A stretch of 36,431 nucleotides of DNA from Anabaena sp. 54. Its GTDB lineage: Bacteria > Cyanobacteriota > Cyanobacteriia > Cyanobacteriales > Nostocaceae. Of this stretch, positions 18,060 through 30,755 are shown in pieces. The stretch lies in the NCBI GenBank assembly GCA_900299285.1, contig OMJF01000271.1, positions 1 to 36,431 of the forward strand. Reading direction: 5' to 3'. A program made the position numbers and the translations under genes. Below the pieces are notes generated by a model. That model was not told the origin of the DNA and ran no database searches. It saw nothing but the letters and a program-made list of their open reading frames with translations. How positions within the stretch are numbered: position 1 is the first letter of the stretch; each line of letters opens with the position of its first letter.

Positions 18060-18587
18060 ATGATTTATTGGCTCAGTTTATGTTCAGTATTACTTAGTAT
18101 TTTGCTAATGGGCTGTTCACCAGCGACCACAGCTAAATCTCCTCCTGTAATATCAGAGTCTCCAGCCCAAATATTAGTAAATGCTGGTCAAAATTTGCCA
18201 ATTTCAGCAATTGCGACTTTCCCTAAAGATGTAAAAATTGAGTTGGAAGTAGCAGAAACACCAGAACAGCAAATGATGGGTTTAATGTATAGGCCAACTT
18301 TAGCGGATAACCGAGGAATGTTGTTTATTTTTCCCTCGTCACAACCGGTAAGATTTTGGATGAAAAATGTTCCCGTTGCTTTAGATATGGTATTTATCAG
18401 AGAAGGTGTAATTGAGTACATACAAAAATCTGCTCCTCCTTGCATTAAAGAGCCTTGTCCTACTTATGGTCCTCCTGTACCTATAAATCAAGTAATTGAA
18501 CTCAGGTCAGGACGAGCAGCAGAATTAAATTTAAAAAGAGGAGATTATATTAAAATTAATTTCGTTAGTCCCGTAAGTTATCAGTAA
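18060..18587 (+). CDS. DUF192 family putative lipoprotein
   Basis: Signal with lipobox LLMGC; DUF192 motifs ELEVAETPEQQMMGLMYRPTLADNRGMLFIFPSSQPVRFWMKNVPVALDMVFI. Confidence 0.92.
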   Translation: MIYWLSLCSVLLSILLMGCSPATTAKSPPVISESPAQILVNAGQNLPISAIATFPKDVKIELEVAETPEQQMMGLMYRPTLADNRGMLFIFPSSQPVRFWMKNVPVALDMVFIREGVIEYIQKSAPPCIKEPCPTYGPPVPINQVIELRSGRAAELNLKRGDYIKINFVSPVSYQ

Positions 18588-19117
18588 TTTAACTGCTGAT
18601 TATAGCGTTTCTGGCGTTGCATAATGACAGTATGAGTTATGTTTCGCGCCAAGGTGCAAAGGAAAAAAGATTTTTAATTTTCCGAATTTATACCTCCATT
18701 AGTCTATCACCATGCAGGCTACTAGCAACGACTTACTTTCCTTCTATTTTGTGTAAGTAATCTCTACAATAGGGTATCAATATACCAGACTTTTCGCCAA
18801 TACTTAGTTTATTGTCAAAAAATATGAGGTGAACTAGCATAAATAACAGGGAAGAGGTTAACATTTAGTATTAGTCTGAATAAGATCAAGCTTTAGGTTT
18901 TCCTGGTTAAACTTACCACATTAGATACAAGTAGCAAAAATCTCTCTTTTGATATAAAACTTTGAAAAATGGTTATGGAGAAGCAATATTTTCTATATAA
19001 CCTATCAATGTTAATCTACTTGCAGCAAAGTGACAAATAAAATACTGGTTACATAATACCCGCAAAATAGATAAACAATCTATAATTATACATTTCCCCC
19101 AAGGATGTGAGATACAA

Positions 19118-19309
19118 ATGGTAATATCAAGATATTCTCGGCTGATTAATTTTCTCCAGGAAGATTTAGCAATTTCCACTGCTTCCTTGTCCGTAGCATT
19201 GCGTAACCGTGATCAAGATCCTGGTTCTTTAACAATGACTCTTTGGCAATATGGTTTAATTACTCTAGAACAGTTAGAACAAATTTATGATTGGCTAGAA
19301 ACGGCATAG
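19118..19309 (+). CDS. DUF2949-type small cyanobacterial protein
   Basis: 63 aa: SRLINFLQEDLAISTASLSVALRNRDQDPGSLTMTLWQYGLITLEQLEQIYDWLE. Confidence 0.75.
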   Translation: MVISRYSRLINFLQEDLAISTASLSVALRNRDQDPGSLTMTLWQYGLITLEQLEQIYDWLETA

Positions 19310-19316
19310 GGAAGAG

Positions 19317-19435
19317 GTGACAGGTAACAGGTAACAGGTGACAGGTAACAGGTGACAGGTAACAGGTGACAGGTAACAGGTGACAGGTAACAGGTGACAG
19401 GTAACAGGTGACAGGTAACAGGTGACAGGTGACAG
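19317..19435. repeat. Heptanucleotide tandem repeat (STRR-like), 17 units of GTGACAG/GTAACAG
   Basis: Counted directly in 7-bp register; only position 3 varies (G/A). Confidence 0.97.
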
Positions 19436-19446
19436 TTAAGAGAGAA

Positions 19447-19474
19447 CAATTACCAATTACCAATTACCAATTAC
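19447..19474. repeat. Heptanucleotide tandem repeat, 4 x CAATTAC
   Basis: Perfect tandem units. Confidence 0.95.
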
Positions 19475-19492
19475 CCATGACCAGCCTAATAA

Positions 19493-20644
19493 CTATGAGC
19501 TAAAAACTTGTGCTGCTGCTGCTATACCAGCGCCGGGGGTGAAATTTTTGTGACCAACTTGTGGTAGAACAACTTCTAGGGAAGCGATACAGCTAAGGAT
19601 ATCACGATCGCTGACAAAACCCAAGTGACCAATGCGGAAAATTTTATTACTCAGATGGTCTTGTCCGCCTGCTAAAGCGATATCAAACTGTTTTTTCATC
19701 AAAGAGCGAATTTTATCTGTTTCGATACCTGGAGTGGCGACAGCGGTAATAGCCGGACTGGCACATTCATCGGCCGCAAACAAAGATAAATTTAAGGCTT
19801 TTATAGCCGCACGGGTGGCATTTTTTTGGCGTTCATGACGGGTAAATATGGATTCCAATCCTTCCTTTTTCATCATTCCCAGAGTGGTGTGTAAGGCCAC
19901 TATTAAGTTAACCGGGGGAGTAAAGGGGGTAGTATTTTTAGCGGTGGCTTTGCGATATTTACCTAAATCTAAATAATATTTAGGTAATTTTGCGGTTTTG
20001 TAAGCTTCCCAGGCTTTGGGACTGACGGAAACAAATCCTAAACCGGGAGGAATCATGTAACCTTTTTGAGAACCGGAAGCGACTACATCTAAACCCCAAG
20101 CGTCTACAGGGACGTTGTAAGCGCCTAAACTGGTAACAGCATCAACAATAATTAAGGCCTGTCCATGTTCTTTAACGTGGCGGTTAATAGTTTCTAAATC
20201 ATTAATCACCCCGGTGGAGGTTTCACTGTGGGTAATAATTACAGCTTTAATTTCCTTGTTGGTGTCTGCTTGCAGTTTAGCTGCAAATTGGTCTGGGTCT
20301 AAAGGTTGTCCCCATTCTGCGGTGACAGTTTCCACATTTAAACCAAAAGCTTGAGCGACTTCTACCCAACGTTCCCCAAATTTACCATTAGAACCAACTA
20401 AAATGCGATCGCCTGGGGAAAGGAAATTAATTATCCCCGCTTCTACAGCACCAGTACCGCTGACGTTTAACATCAGTACATCACTTGTAGTTTGATGTAG
20501 CCATTTCAGGTTTTCTGTCACCTCCCCCATCATACTACTAAATTCACCAGTACGGTGGCCAATGGGGTGTTTGGCTAATGCTAGTAAAGCTGCTTCTGGA
20601 ACTGGAGTCGGTCCTGGAATCATCAACATCAATTTATTATCCAT
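19493..20644 (-). CDS. Class V aminotransferase (alanine-glyoxylate / serine-pyruvate aminotransferase family)
   Basis: MIPGPTPVPEAALLALAKHPIGHRTGEF, VVASGSQKGYMIPPGLGFVSVS (PLP lysine), GHLGFVSDRDIL. Confidence 0.93.
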   Translation of the reverse strand: MDNKLMLMIPGPTPVPEAALLALAKHPIGHRTGEFSSMMGEVTENLKWLHQTTSDVLMLNVSGTGAVEAGIINFLSPGDRILVGSNGKFGERWVEVAQAFGLNVETVTAEWGQPLDPDQFAAKLQADTNKEIKAVIITHSETSTGVINDLETINRHVKEHGQALIIVDAVTSLGAYNVPVDAWGLDVVASGSQKGYMIPPGLGFVSVSPKAWEAYKTAKLPKYYLDLGKYRKATAKNTTPFTPPVNLIVALHTTLGMMKKEGLESIFTRHERQKNATRAAIKALNLSLFAADECASPAITAVATPGIETDKIRSLMKKQFDIALAGGQDHLSNKIFRIGHLGFVSDRDILSCIASLEVVLPQVGHKNFTPGAGIAAAAQVFSS

Positions 20645-20757
20645 CTGTCTGTTATGTCCTAGTTGAAAATTTCAATACGATCCAAATTAACCCTTAAAGG
20701 GGATAAAAACACAAAAAATTTCCTAGAATCCTTTGTAGGGATAGTAGTTAAAAACCG

Positions 20758-21003
20758 TCAGGAGCAATCAACTTGATCTGCAAAATGATTGATAGACCAA
20801 CGGTGATCAATCCTCATAGAAGAGGACTGAAAAATTTCTTCTAGTCGTTTTTGTTGGGATGCAGCTTTTCGCATGGTAATAATCAGTTGATTGACTTGAT
20901 TGCGAAGGTCTTGATTTTGACCTAAAGAAGTCATGGTTTGCTTTTCCAAAAGTTGAAGTATCAGTTCGTAATGGATAGGAGAGGGTAAAGGAATTGGCTC
21001 CAT
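20758..21003 (-). CDS. Small conserved cyanobacterial protein (DUF5340-like)
   Basis: 81 aa MEPIPLPSPIHYELILQLLEKQTM...RIDHRWSINHF; family name from memory. Confidence 0.6.
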   Translation of the reverse strand: MEPIPLPSPIHYELILQLLEKQTMTSLGQNQDLRNQVNQLIITMRKAASQQKRLEEIFQSSSMRIDHRWSINHFADQVDCS

Positions 21004-21050
21004 GTAGTTTATTGTGAAGTTGCGATTTAGGGATTTTTTAATTTTCTTTT

Positions 21051-21222
21051 AGAGGATGTTTTAAAAGTTTCCGGCGATTAGAAATCGCTACTACAGAAAC
21101 AAAGTCCACCTGCGTGGACTAACAGAAAATTAAGGTTTTCAAACCCACCTGCGTTTGGCTTGTGTAGACGCGGTTTCTAACCGCCAATATATTTATAATT
21201 TTAGACTTTTCAAACAACCTCT
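21051..21222. mobile_element. MITE-like element, 172 bp, with terminal inverted repeats
   Basis: AGAGGATGTTTTAAAAGT / ACTTTTCAAACAACCTCT termini; inner inverted repeat GGCGATTAGAAATCGC / GCGGTTTCTAACCGCC; TTA on both flanks. Confidence 0.85.
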
Positions 21223-21293
21223 TAGTCAAAGTTTAGCTAATCCTTAACTAGTTGTTACACAGAAAATAAATAATTGCAGATCATGGGCTGTAA

Positions 21294-22175
21294 TTAAGCA
21301 AACAGATTCGTAATTGCTACTTGAGGATCTGGTTGTTTCACTAATGATTCACCAATCAGTACAGCAGATACACCTGCTGTTTTAACTACATTTAAATCCT
21401 CTGAATGATGCAATCCTGATTCACTGACAACTAGAATATTTTTTGCTTGTAATTGCTCACCTCTAGCTGTCATTAATTCAGTAGTTGTTTGCAAATCAAC
21501 AGTAAAATCTTCTAAGTTGCGATTATTAATTCCGATTAAAGAAACACCATCTAAAGCTAAAACCCGATCTAATTCTTCTAAATTATGTACTTCTATTAAA
21601 GCTGCCATTTTCAAGTTATGAGCAATTTTAATAAAGTATTGTAGATCTTGATCATTGAGAATTGCTGCTATTAATAATACTGCATCTGCGCCATTAATAC
21701 GCGCCCAATACATTTGGTAAGGATAGATGATAAAATCCTTACACAGTAGGGGTAAATCCACTGTAGAACGGACTAAAGACAGATTTTCAAAACTACCTTG
21801 GAAAAATTTAACATCTGTCAGCACCGAAAGACAACTAGCGCCTCCTGCTTGATAAGATTGAGCTATGGCTACTGGGTCAAAATCTTTCCTCAATATCCCT
21901 TTACTGGGAGAAGCTTTTTTGACTTCAGCGATTAAAGCGGGATTAGTTTTACCATGACGTAAAGAAGCGATAAAATCACGGGTGGGTGGTACAGCCAGTG
22001 CTTGTGTTTGCAATTCCCGTAAGGGGAGCTTTTCCCGCATTCTTTCAACTTCTGTTTCTTTATGCCAGACAATTTCTTCCAAAATATTATTTGCTGCTGC
22101 ACCCTCTATAGCGGATTTATATTCGATTATAGAAATATTAATGGCTGGGCTAGGTGAACGACGACGAATTTGCAT
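21294..22175 (-). CDS. trpC: Indole-3-glycerol phosphate synthase
   Basis: [64 protein letters not shown]. Confidence 0.96.
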   Translation of the reverse strand: MQIRRRSPSPAINISIIEYKSAIEGAAANNILEEIVWHKETEVERMREKLPLRELQTQALAVPPTRDFIASLRHGKTNPALIAEVKKASPSKGILRKDFDPVAIAQSYQAGGASCLSVLTDVKFFQGSFENLSLVRSTVDLPLLCKDFIIYPYQMYWARINGADAVLLIAAILNDQDLQYFIKIAHNLKMAALIEVHNLEELDRVLALDGVSLIGINNRNLEDFTVDLQTTTELMTARGEQLQAKNILVVSESGLHHSEDLNVVKTAGVSAVLIGESLVKQPDPQVAITNLFA

Positions 22176-22177
22176 AT

Positions 22178-22260
22178 TAGTTGGTTATTGGTTATTGGTT
22201 ATTAGTTGTTGGTTGTTGGTTGTCAGTTGTCAACTGACAACTGACTAACGATTAACTAAC
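22178..22260. repeat. Degenerate heptanucleotide repeat with terminal hairpin, between lpdA and trpC
   Basis: GTTATTG x2, GTTATTA, GTTGTTG x2, GTTGTCA x2, then ACTGACAACTGAC; stem GTCAGTTGTC/GACAACTGAC. Confidence 0.8.
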
Positions 22261-23715
22261 TAACGCGCGTTTATAAGCTTCATCTAGGACTTCTGAAAGG
22301 GTAGGGTGAGCGTGAACTTGGTAAGCAAGAGTTTTCATAGATTGACGGTTAGCAACAGCGGCTGAGGCTTCGTGAATTAGATCTGAGGCGTGGGGACCAA
22401 AGATATGTACACCTAAGACTTCTCCTGTATCTTGGCGGTAAATCACCTTTGTCATGCCATCAGTATCATTTTCCGCCAAAGCTTTAGAATTACCCTTAAA
22501 ATAACTCTTAGTGGTGGCGATTTCAAAACCTTCATTTAAACCCAAAGCATGGGCGGCGGTTTCTGTCAAGCCCACATAACTAACTTCTGGGTGGGTAAAG
22601 GCGGCGGCGGGAATACTGCGATAGTCAACAGTTTTTTGACGACCCATAATATTCTCTACAGCAATGATACCTTGAGCCGATGCTGCATGAGCTAACATCA
22701 TTTTGCCAGTAGCATCACCAATAGCCCAGAGATGGGGAACAACTTCCCCGTTGGCTAATACTGCCATATTATCATTAACAGGAATAAAATTACGGCGGTC
22801 AAGGGCAACACCAACAGATTCTAGACCAAGATTTTGGGTAGCGGGGACACGACCCGTAGCGACTAAACAAGCGTCAACTTCGAGAACTTCTAGATTTTCT
22901 TTAGTTTCAAAGTTAGCCAATTCAATGATTACTGGTGAACCCGGTATAACTTTTTTGGCGTAAATACCGACTTTGGTTTCAATATCGCGGGGGTTAATTA
23001 AGACCCGTTCTGCGAGTTTAGCAATATCCCGGTCAAATCCTGGCATTAACTCATTTAGAGCTTCAATTAAGGTAATTTCACAACCCAAAGCTGAGTAAAC
23101 ATCAGAAAATTCTAAGCCAATGTAACCACTACCAATAATCGCCACCCATTTGGGGAGAATTTCTAATTTAACGCCTTGGTCGCTGGTAAAGACTGTTTTA
23201 CCGTCTACTTCAATTCCGGGGGGAACAAAGGGGACAGAACCGGGGGAAAGGATGATATTTTGGGCGGTGATGGTTTTCTCGCCTTTATCTGTGGTAATAG
23301 TGACTTTTTGCGTACCTGCTACCTTACCCCAACCTCGAATAATATCAACTCCCAAGCGTTTGAGACTGTTGGTTAGGTCTCCTTGAATTTTGGAGACGAG
23401 ATTGTTAGCATGATTAGCGATCGCTTCTCGTTCAAACTCGACACTGCCAATTTGTATTCCCAATGACTTGAGGTGATGAGCGTTACGTAATTCTCTCACT
23501 TTTCCTGAAGCCGCCAGCAATGCTTTAGAAGGGATACAACCCCTGTTTACACAAGTCCCTCCCATATCTCCAGCTTCAATAATCGCCGTTTTCTGACCGC
23601 AACTGATAGCGTGTAAGGCAGCACCATGTCCACCTACACCAGCGCCGATAATCACTAAATCGTAATCAAATCCAGGACTCACTTTTATTTCCCCGTTTTC
23701 TTTGCCTATTATCAA
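22252..23715 (-). CDS. lpdA: Dihydrolipoyl dehydrogenase
   Basis: [16 protein letters not shown] redox motif, [25 protein letters not shown]-terminus. Confidence 0.95.
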   Translation of the reverse strand: MIIGKENGEIKVSPGFDYDLVIIGAGVGGHGAALHAISCGQKTAIIEAGDMGGTCVNRGCIPSKALLAASGKVRELRNAHHLKSLGIQIGSVEFEREAIANHANNLVSKIQGDLTNSLKRLGVDIIRGWGKVAGTQKVTITTDKGEKTITAQNIILSPGSVPFVPPGIEVDGKTVFTSDQGVKLEILPKWVAIIGSGYIGLEFSDVYSALGCEITLIEALNELMPGFDRDIAKLAERVLINPRDIETKVGIYAKKVIPGSPVIIELANFETKENLEVLEVDACLVATGRVPATQNLGLESVGVALDRRNFIPVNDNMAVLANGEVVPHLWAIGDATGKMMLAHAASAQGIIAVENIMGRQKTVDYRSIPAAAFTHPEVSYVGLTETAAHALGLNEGFEIATTKSYFKGNSKALAENDTDGMTKVIYRQDTGEVLGVHIFGPHASDLIHEASAAVANRQSMKTLAYQVHAHPTLSEVLDEAYKRALVS

Positions 23716-23820
23716 CTTAACTTTTTTTGTGAAACTTTTATGTTTGTGAAATCATCAAAATTATACCAGTTATCGGAGAAATGTTCAAGGAAACCGGAAA
23801 TTCTATTAATTCTTTAATTT

Positions 23821-24699
23821 TCAATTAATTTCAGAAAATACCATTTGGGGAATTAATAAGTCATCTTGTAATTTTCCGATTCCTAAAAAATTGCCTTCTG
23901 TTTCGTAAACTCGCACAAAGTCGGGAATGGCAAGATTGAAGGGAATTTTTTGACCTTGACACCATTTTTTTGCTAATACTGATGGTAAATTTATTGATGG
24001 TAAATGTTGTAATGGTGCGTCTGGGGCTAGAGGTTGAAATCTACCTGTTTGCAGTTGGTTTTCTAAATCTGTGAATGTTACACTGTCTGGGATTTGAAAA
24101 CCGCTGCTTTCTGTACGTATGAGGGCGGCTAGAGTACCACCTGTGTTTAATATACTACCTAAATCACGAGCGATCGCCCGAATATAAGTTCCTGCACCGC
24201 AAGATATAGCTACATCTAACTCAGGGAAATCACTATCTCGCCAATCTAATACCTGAATTTGAGAAATTTCTACTGTTCGCACTGGAACTGCGACCATTTC
24301 CCCTTTGCGTGCTAAATCATACAGGCGTTGGCCATCAACTTGAATAGCACTATAATTAGGGGGAATTTGCTCTATTTTGCCAATAAACTGGGAAAGTGCG
24401 GTTTTTACATTTTCTAAATCCCAACCGGGACAAGGTTTGGAGGTAATAATTTCTCCTTGTAAATCATCAGTAGTGGTCTGTACACCTAGACGAATAGTGG
24501 CTTGATAGGCTTTTTCTCCTGGTAAATATTGTAACAGTCTTGTGGCTTTACCCAAGGCTATAGGTAATACTCCGGTAGCTGCGGGGTCTAAAGTTCCTGC
24601 GTGTCCTACTCGTTTCATTTTCAGTAGTTTTCGCACTTTGGCTACACAGTCATGGGAAGTCCAGTCAAATGGTTTGTTTAAATTAAGAAAACCTTGCAC
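23821..24699 (-). CDS. truB: tRNA pseudouridine(55) synthase
   Basis: [53 protein letters not shown]. Confidence 0.96.
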   Translation of the reverse strand: MQGFLNLNKPFDWTSHDCVAKVRKLLKMKRVGHAGTLDPAATGVLPIALGKATRLLQYLPGEKAYQATIRLGVQTTTDDLQGEIITSKPCPGWDLENVKTALSQFIGKIEQIPPNYSAIQVDGQRLYDLARKGEMVAVPVRTVEISQIQVLDWRDSDFPELDVAISCGAGTYIRAIARDLGSILNTGGTLAALIRTESSGFQIPDSVTFTDLENQLQTGRFQPLAPDAPLQHLPSINLPSVLAKKWCQGQKIPFNLAIPDFVRVYETEGNFLGIGKLQDDLLIPQMVFSEIN

Positions 24700-24787
24700 A
24701 ATTTTAGATTTAAGATTGGATATTTTTGTATTTTCACATAAATTGTCAAGTGCGAGATTCCCAACTTTTTTAGAAAGGAAATCTGAA

Positions 24788-26539
24788 TTAGGAGGAAAAT
24801 ATTAATAAGTGAAGTAGAGAAATACCAATACCCAGTATCCAAAATCCACAGCGGACTATGATATGAAAAAGTTTTTTTTGACGAGGTTGGTTTTTATGAA
24901 AGTGATCATCTAAAACTGTTGCTAATTTAATATTATCAAAAGATTGAACCAGATTTAAACCAAGGGACTGACTAGAAATACTCTGAAAATAAGCGGCGTT
25001 AAGATAGGAAATATATTCTGGTTTTTTAGCTACATAAGTTTGAAAGAAAGGTAAACTTAAAGCATTCATATAACGACGGGCTTGAGAAGCATCACCTACC
25101 ATGTCTTTAGGTAATGCTATTTGTGTACTTTCAGGGTTACTATTACCAATGGTAGAAAAATGAGTAGCACCAAGTAGCATGACTAAATATTTGTGGGGAT
25201 AAGTAAGCCAAGAAAAAGGCAAAATCTGCTCATATAAAGCAGGGGCGACAGTATCTTCACTACTACCAATAATCATAATTGGGGTTTGAATTTGACTTAA
25301 ACCAACTTGGCCAAAAATGGAACTGGTAATAGGATTAACAGCGATAGCGGCTTTGACTCTTTTATCTTGTAGATTATATTCTTTTTCTGATTGATTTGGT
25401 AATTCTAAAGCCCGACATTGCAATAGTAATGACATATTCCAAGTATTTTGTAACTTGTCTATATCACAGTCTTTTTTTAGTTGTTGAAAGTTAATTTTTG
25501 CTCCAGCTAAAGCTAATGCAGTATAACCTCCTAATGACTGGCCAAATACTCCTACTTGTTGAAAATTCAGCCGCTTTTGAAATTGCGAATCTGATGCCAA
25601 TTGATCTAAAATATATTTTATATCTAAAGGTCTATCTTTAAATTCATGAGCTTGTATGACTGGGTTACTATTTATTAAGGATTTTACATTTTCTTGATCA
25701 CTACTTGGATGATTAGGAATAACAACAGCAAAGCCATAATTAGCTAGGTATTTTCCTAAATAACGAAAGTTGCTACTGTTTAAACCTAAACCGTGAGAAA
25801 TGACAATTATAGGGGCAGAATTTTGGGTATTAGGAATATAGATATCAGTGGGTAAATACCGATTACGTAATGAGTCAAATAACTTTAATGTTTGTTGTTG
25901 AATTGGCAAATTTGGTTGCTTAGGTAATTGAGATAAATTCTCTAGAGAAATGGTCGCTGCTTCTGAATTTGATGCTTGTGTTAATAAAGCGATCGCTTTT
26001 TGAGTTGCGCTGATCATTTGCTCTAATTCCCTAGCAATTCTCCAGCCAGAAACCACATCAATACTAATACTATTTTGAGGATATTTACGTAATAAATTTA
26101 ATAAATTTAATCCTTCTGGTTCAGCAGCAGCGGAAATTAAAGCTGTACGTAAATTCTGAGATTCTGATTCTGGATAATAGGATTTAGTTTGAATTAATTC
26201 TGTCAACCTTTTTAAGATAAATTTCCCCTGTTGAGTGTTGAGAAATTCAGAAACTACAGCGGGACTAATTTTGACTGGTTGAATTAAAATTTTCCTTAAT
26301 TCTTGTAGTGTATTTGTAGGAATATATTGATAATATTTGGCAAAATTTGTATTAACAAAACCATGGTTAGCATAGTTTTCTAAAACACTAATGGGGATAG
26401 AAATTTCTAATGCTGAATAAGCTGCATTAATTTGTGTTGCTGCCATTGCAGAGTTATTTATTCCCCATATTGGCAGCAACATTGATAAAATCAATAATAG
26501 GGAATTTTTTCTCAGGTTTTTGCCACAATTACCAAACAT
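24788..26539 (-). CDS. DUF1400-containing alpha/beta hydrolase, exported
   Basis: Signal peptide; [34 protein letters not shown]; nucleophile elbow [16 protein letters not shown]-terminal TM. Confidence 0.9.
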   Translation of the reverse strand: MFGNCGKNLRKNSLLLILSMLLPIWGINNSAMAATQINAAYSALEISIPISVLENYANHGFVNTNFAKYYQYIPTNTLQELRKILIQPVKISPAVVSEFLNTQQGKFILKRLTELIQTKSYYPESESQNLRTALISAAAEPEGLNLLNLLRKYPQNSISIDVVSGWRIARELEQMISATQKAIALLTQASNSEAATISLENLSQLPKQPNLPIQQQTLKLFDSLRNRYLPTDIYIPNTQNSAPIIVISHGLGLNSSNFRYLGKYLANYGFAVVIPNHPSSDQENVKSLINSNPVIQAHEFKDRPLDIKYILDQLASDSQFQKRLNFQQVGVFGQSLGGYTALALAGAKINFQQLKKDCDIDKLQNTWNMSLLLQCRALELPNQSEKEYNLQDKRVKAAIAVNPITSSIFGQVGLSQIQTPIMIIGSSEDTVAPALYEQILPFSWLTYPHKYLVMLLGATHFSTIGNSNPESTQIALPKDMVGDASQARRYMNALSLPFFQTYVAKKPEYISYLNAAYFQSISSQSLGLNLVQSFDNIKLATVLDDHFHKNQPRQKKLFHIIVRCGFWILGIGISLLHLLIFSS

Positions 26540-27108
26540 ATTGATCGCTTAACTTTTATGGTGATGTTGTTGAGCGCGGCTCAATTTTGGTAGTTATTTG
26601 GACACCCTGATAAATTTATATTGTGATTTTCATGTATATTTATGAGTCAAATCAGAAATGGATAGAATAATTTATATTCAGATTCTAATTACCAGCATTT
26701 CTTTGAAGATCATAATAGATGAATGATTTATTCACATCAGTATTGATTATGTATTTTGACTGATTAATAAAATTTGAATAATGCTAATAAATCCTATTAA
26801 TCAAAGTTACTTTTTATCTGAGTTTAGGGATAAAAATTGGTTTTCTGTTTTCCAGCATAAGCTAAAGATTGTAATAGTTGTTTTTTGTGATAGCTAAAAA
26901 CACCAAATTAATACAGCTACACCCAATTATTGATATCATGGATAACGCTCCTGAAAAATTACTAATTGATGGCAATTTTTAGGCATCATTAATAATGACT
27001 AAATCGAATCAATTATTTTAAATAATTATTTTTACATCATAGTCAAGTACCAGGAATAGTTAAATACTTCTATCCGTTGGTGACTAGTCCGGGTAATATA
27101 GAAAATAA

Positions 27109-27222
27109 GGCATTGCTGAATTGAGGTATGAAAATCAAACATTCTAGTTCTTAAACTCTTACTCTGGAGCGTCCTTGAGCGCCTCTGCGTGAGAAAAAAT
27201 CATACCTTCATTCACCAACGCC
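27109..27222. mobile_element. MITE-like element, 114 bp, with 28-bp imperfect TIRs and apparent 8-bp target duplication
   Basis: GGCATTGCTGAATTGAGGTATGAAAATC (27109-27136) versus inverted AAAAATCATACCTTCATTCACCAACGCC; flanks GAAAATAA (27101-27108) / GAAAATGA (27223-27230). Confidence 0.75.
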
Positions 27223-27257
27223 GAAAATGAATGTGAACTGATTTTGATGTTTATGTA

Positions 27258-27464
27258 TAAGAGGTTATTCAAGAAGTCGCAAAATTTACTATCGATCTCT
27301 TAGGGGGTAAGTCCTCATAAAAAAAAGACAGAGATTTACCCTGTCCTGAAAATATGATATTTTAAGGTTTTAGGGGATATTCTCATATCCCTTTACTAAG
27401 GAGGCGTTAGGGGGATTTGTAAGTATCTAAAATCACAATCCAAAACTTTCCTAACAACCTCTTA
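27258..27464. mobile_element. Diverged MITE-like element with TAAGAGGTT.../...AACCTCTTA ends
   Basis: Termini TAAGAGGTTATTCAAGAAGT (27258-27277) and AACTTTCCTAACAACCTCTTA (27444-27464). Confidence 0.6.
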
Positions 27465-27474
27465 GTGGTAAAAC

Positions 27475-27771
27475 TTAGTAACGGTTGCGATCACCGCCAT
27501 AATTACCTCGTCCACCGCCACCACGCTCTTCTTTGGGTTTAGCTTTGTTAACTTTCAAGACGCGTCCCATCCATTCAGCACCATCAAGAGCCTCAATTGC
27601 GGCTTGTTCTTCTGCTTCTGATGACATTTCGACAAATGCAAAACCTCTAACACGACCAGTTTCTCTGTCCGTGGGTAGTTGAACTCTTTTAACAGACCCG
27701 TATTCTTTAAAAACCTCCTCCAGATCTTTTACCGTAACCTGATAGGATAAATTACCGGCATAAATTGACAT
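27475..27771 (-). CDS. RRM-domain RNA-binding protein (cyanobacterial Rbp type)
   Basis: MSIYAGNLSYQVT (RNP2), RGFAFVEM (RNP1), glycine-rich C-terminus; ATG at 27771 preferred over ORF start 27807. Confidence 0.93.
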   Translation of the reverse strand: MSIYAGNLSYQVTVKDLEEVFKEYGSVKRVQLPTDRETGRVRGFAFVEMSSEAEEQAAIEALDGAEWMGRVLKVNKAKPKEERGGGGRGNYGGDRNRY

Positions 27772-27886
27772 TGAATAGCTCCAGAAATCAAAAATCGCAG
27801 TTTGCACTACTAACCAAATATATAATACCCGTGATTAAGGTTTATTTCAAAGTTGGAATGACTAATTTTTGTTGTCAACAGTTTAT

Positions 27887-27925
27887 AAAAAAAGATTCCC
27901 CCATTCCTCAAGAATTTGGGAATCT
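27887..27925 (-). terminator. Rho-independent-type terminator downstream of the fasciclin gene
   Basis: On the minus strand AGATTCCC...GGGAATCT stem followed by TTTTTTT. Confidence 0.7.
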
Positions 27926-27941
27926 GGGTTGAGCAAAAATC

Positions 27942-28490
27942 CTACAATTTTACATCGGGGGGAAGCAGAACCTTATTAATTATATGAATCACCCCGTTGC
28001 TGGCTTTAATATCTGCTTTTGTTACTCTGGCGTTATCTACAGTGACTCGCCCCTTTCTGACTTGAATCTTGACTACAGCACCTGCAACTGTTTTGATCTC
28101 ACCGGCTTTAATATCTTTAGAGGTAATTGCTCCAGGAACTACATGATAGGTTAGTATTTTAACTAAGGTGTCTTGATTTTCTGGTTGGAGCAGTTTTGCT
28201 AAAGTACCTTTTGGTAAGGCTTTAAATGCTGCGTCTGTAGGTGCGAATACGGTAAGTGGTTCTTGACCAGAGAGGGTTTCTACTAAACCTGCGGCTTTGA
28301 TAGCTGTGACTAGGGTTTTCAAAGAACTGTTGTTACTGGCAATTTCGACAATTGTGCCTACGGTTTGTGTACGGGTAACGGGTGTAGTATGTTTAGCTGG
28401 AGGCTTGGTTTGTGCGAAGCTGGGGACGCTGATAAGAAGGGTGGTTGTAGCTATGGCGATACTAACTGTTTTACTGAATAGGGAATTCAT
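27942..28490 (-). CDS. Secreted fasciclin (FAS1) domain protein
   Basis: Signal peptide; LTVFAPTDAAFKALP, LTYHVVPGAI, GVIHIINKVLLPP. Confidence 0.95.
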   Translation of the reverse strand: MNSLFSKTVSIAIATTTLLISVPSFAQTKPPAKHTTPVTRTQTVGTIVEIASNNSSLKTLVTAIKAAGLVETLSGQEPLTVFAPTDAAFKALPKGTLAKLLQPENQDTLVKILTYHVVPGAITSKDIKAGEIKTVAGAVVKIQVRKGRVTVDNARVTKADIKASNGVIHIINKVLLPPDVKL

Positions 28491-28585
28491 GGTTTATACT
28501 CCAAAAATCGTCAAAATGTGATAACGCGGTTACTTCAACTTGACCATCAAAACTGTAACATAATTTAACAAGTGTCTGGTTACAA

Positions 28586-30736
<2,151 letters not shown>

Positions 30737-30755
30737 TTAATTATAGAGAAAAACC

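Noticed and set aside
19317-19435. Possible CRISPR array
   Set aside because: The units are 7 bp and contiguous, with no spacers; it is a simple tandem repeat.
22703-23386. Antisense ORFs over lpdA
   Set aside because: They lie opposite a clear, full-length gene and have no recognisable domains; expected by chance.
26540-27100. Possible structured RNA in the long gap upstream of the DUF1400 gene
   Set aside because: AT-rich with no recognisable ncRNA motif; covariance search (Infernal/Rfam) would be needed.
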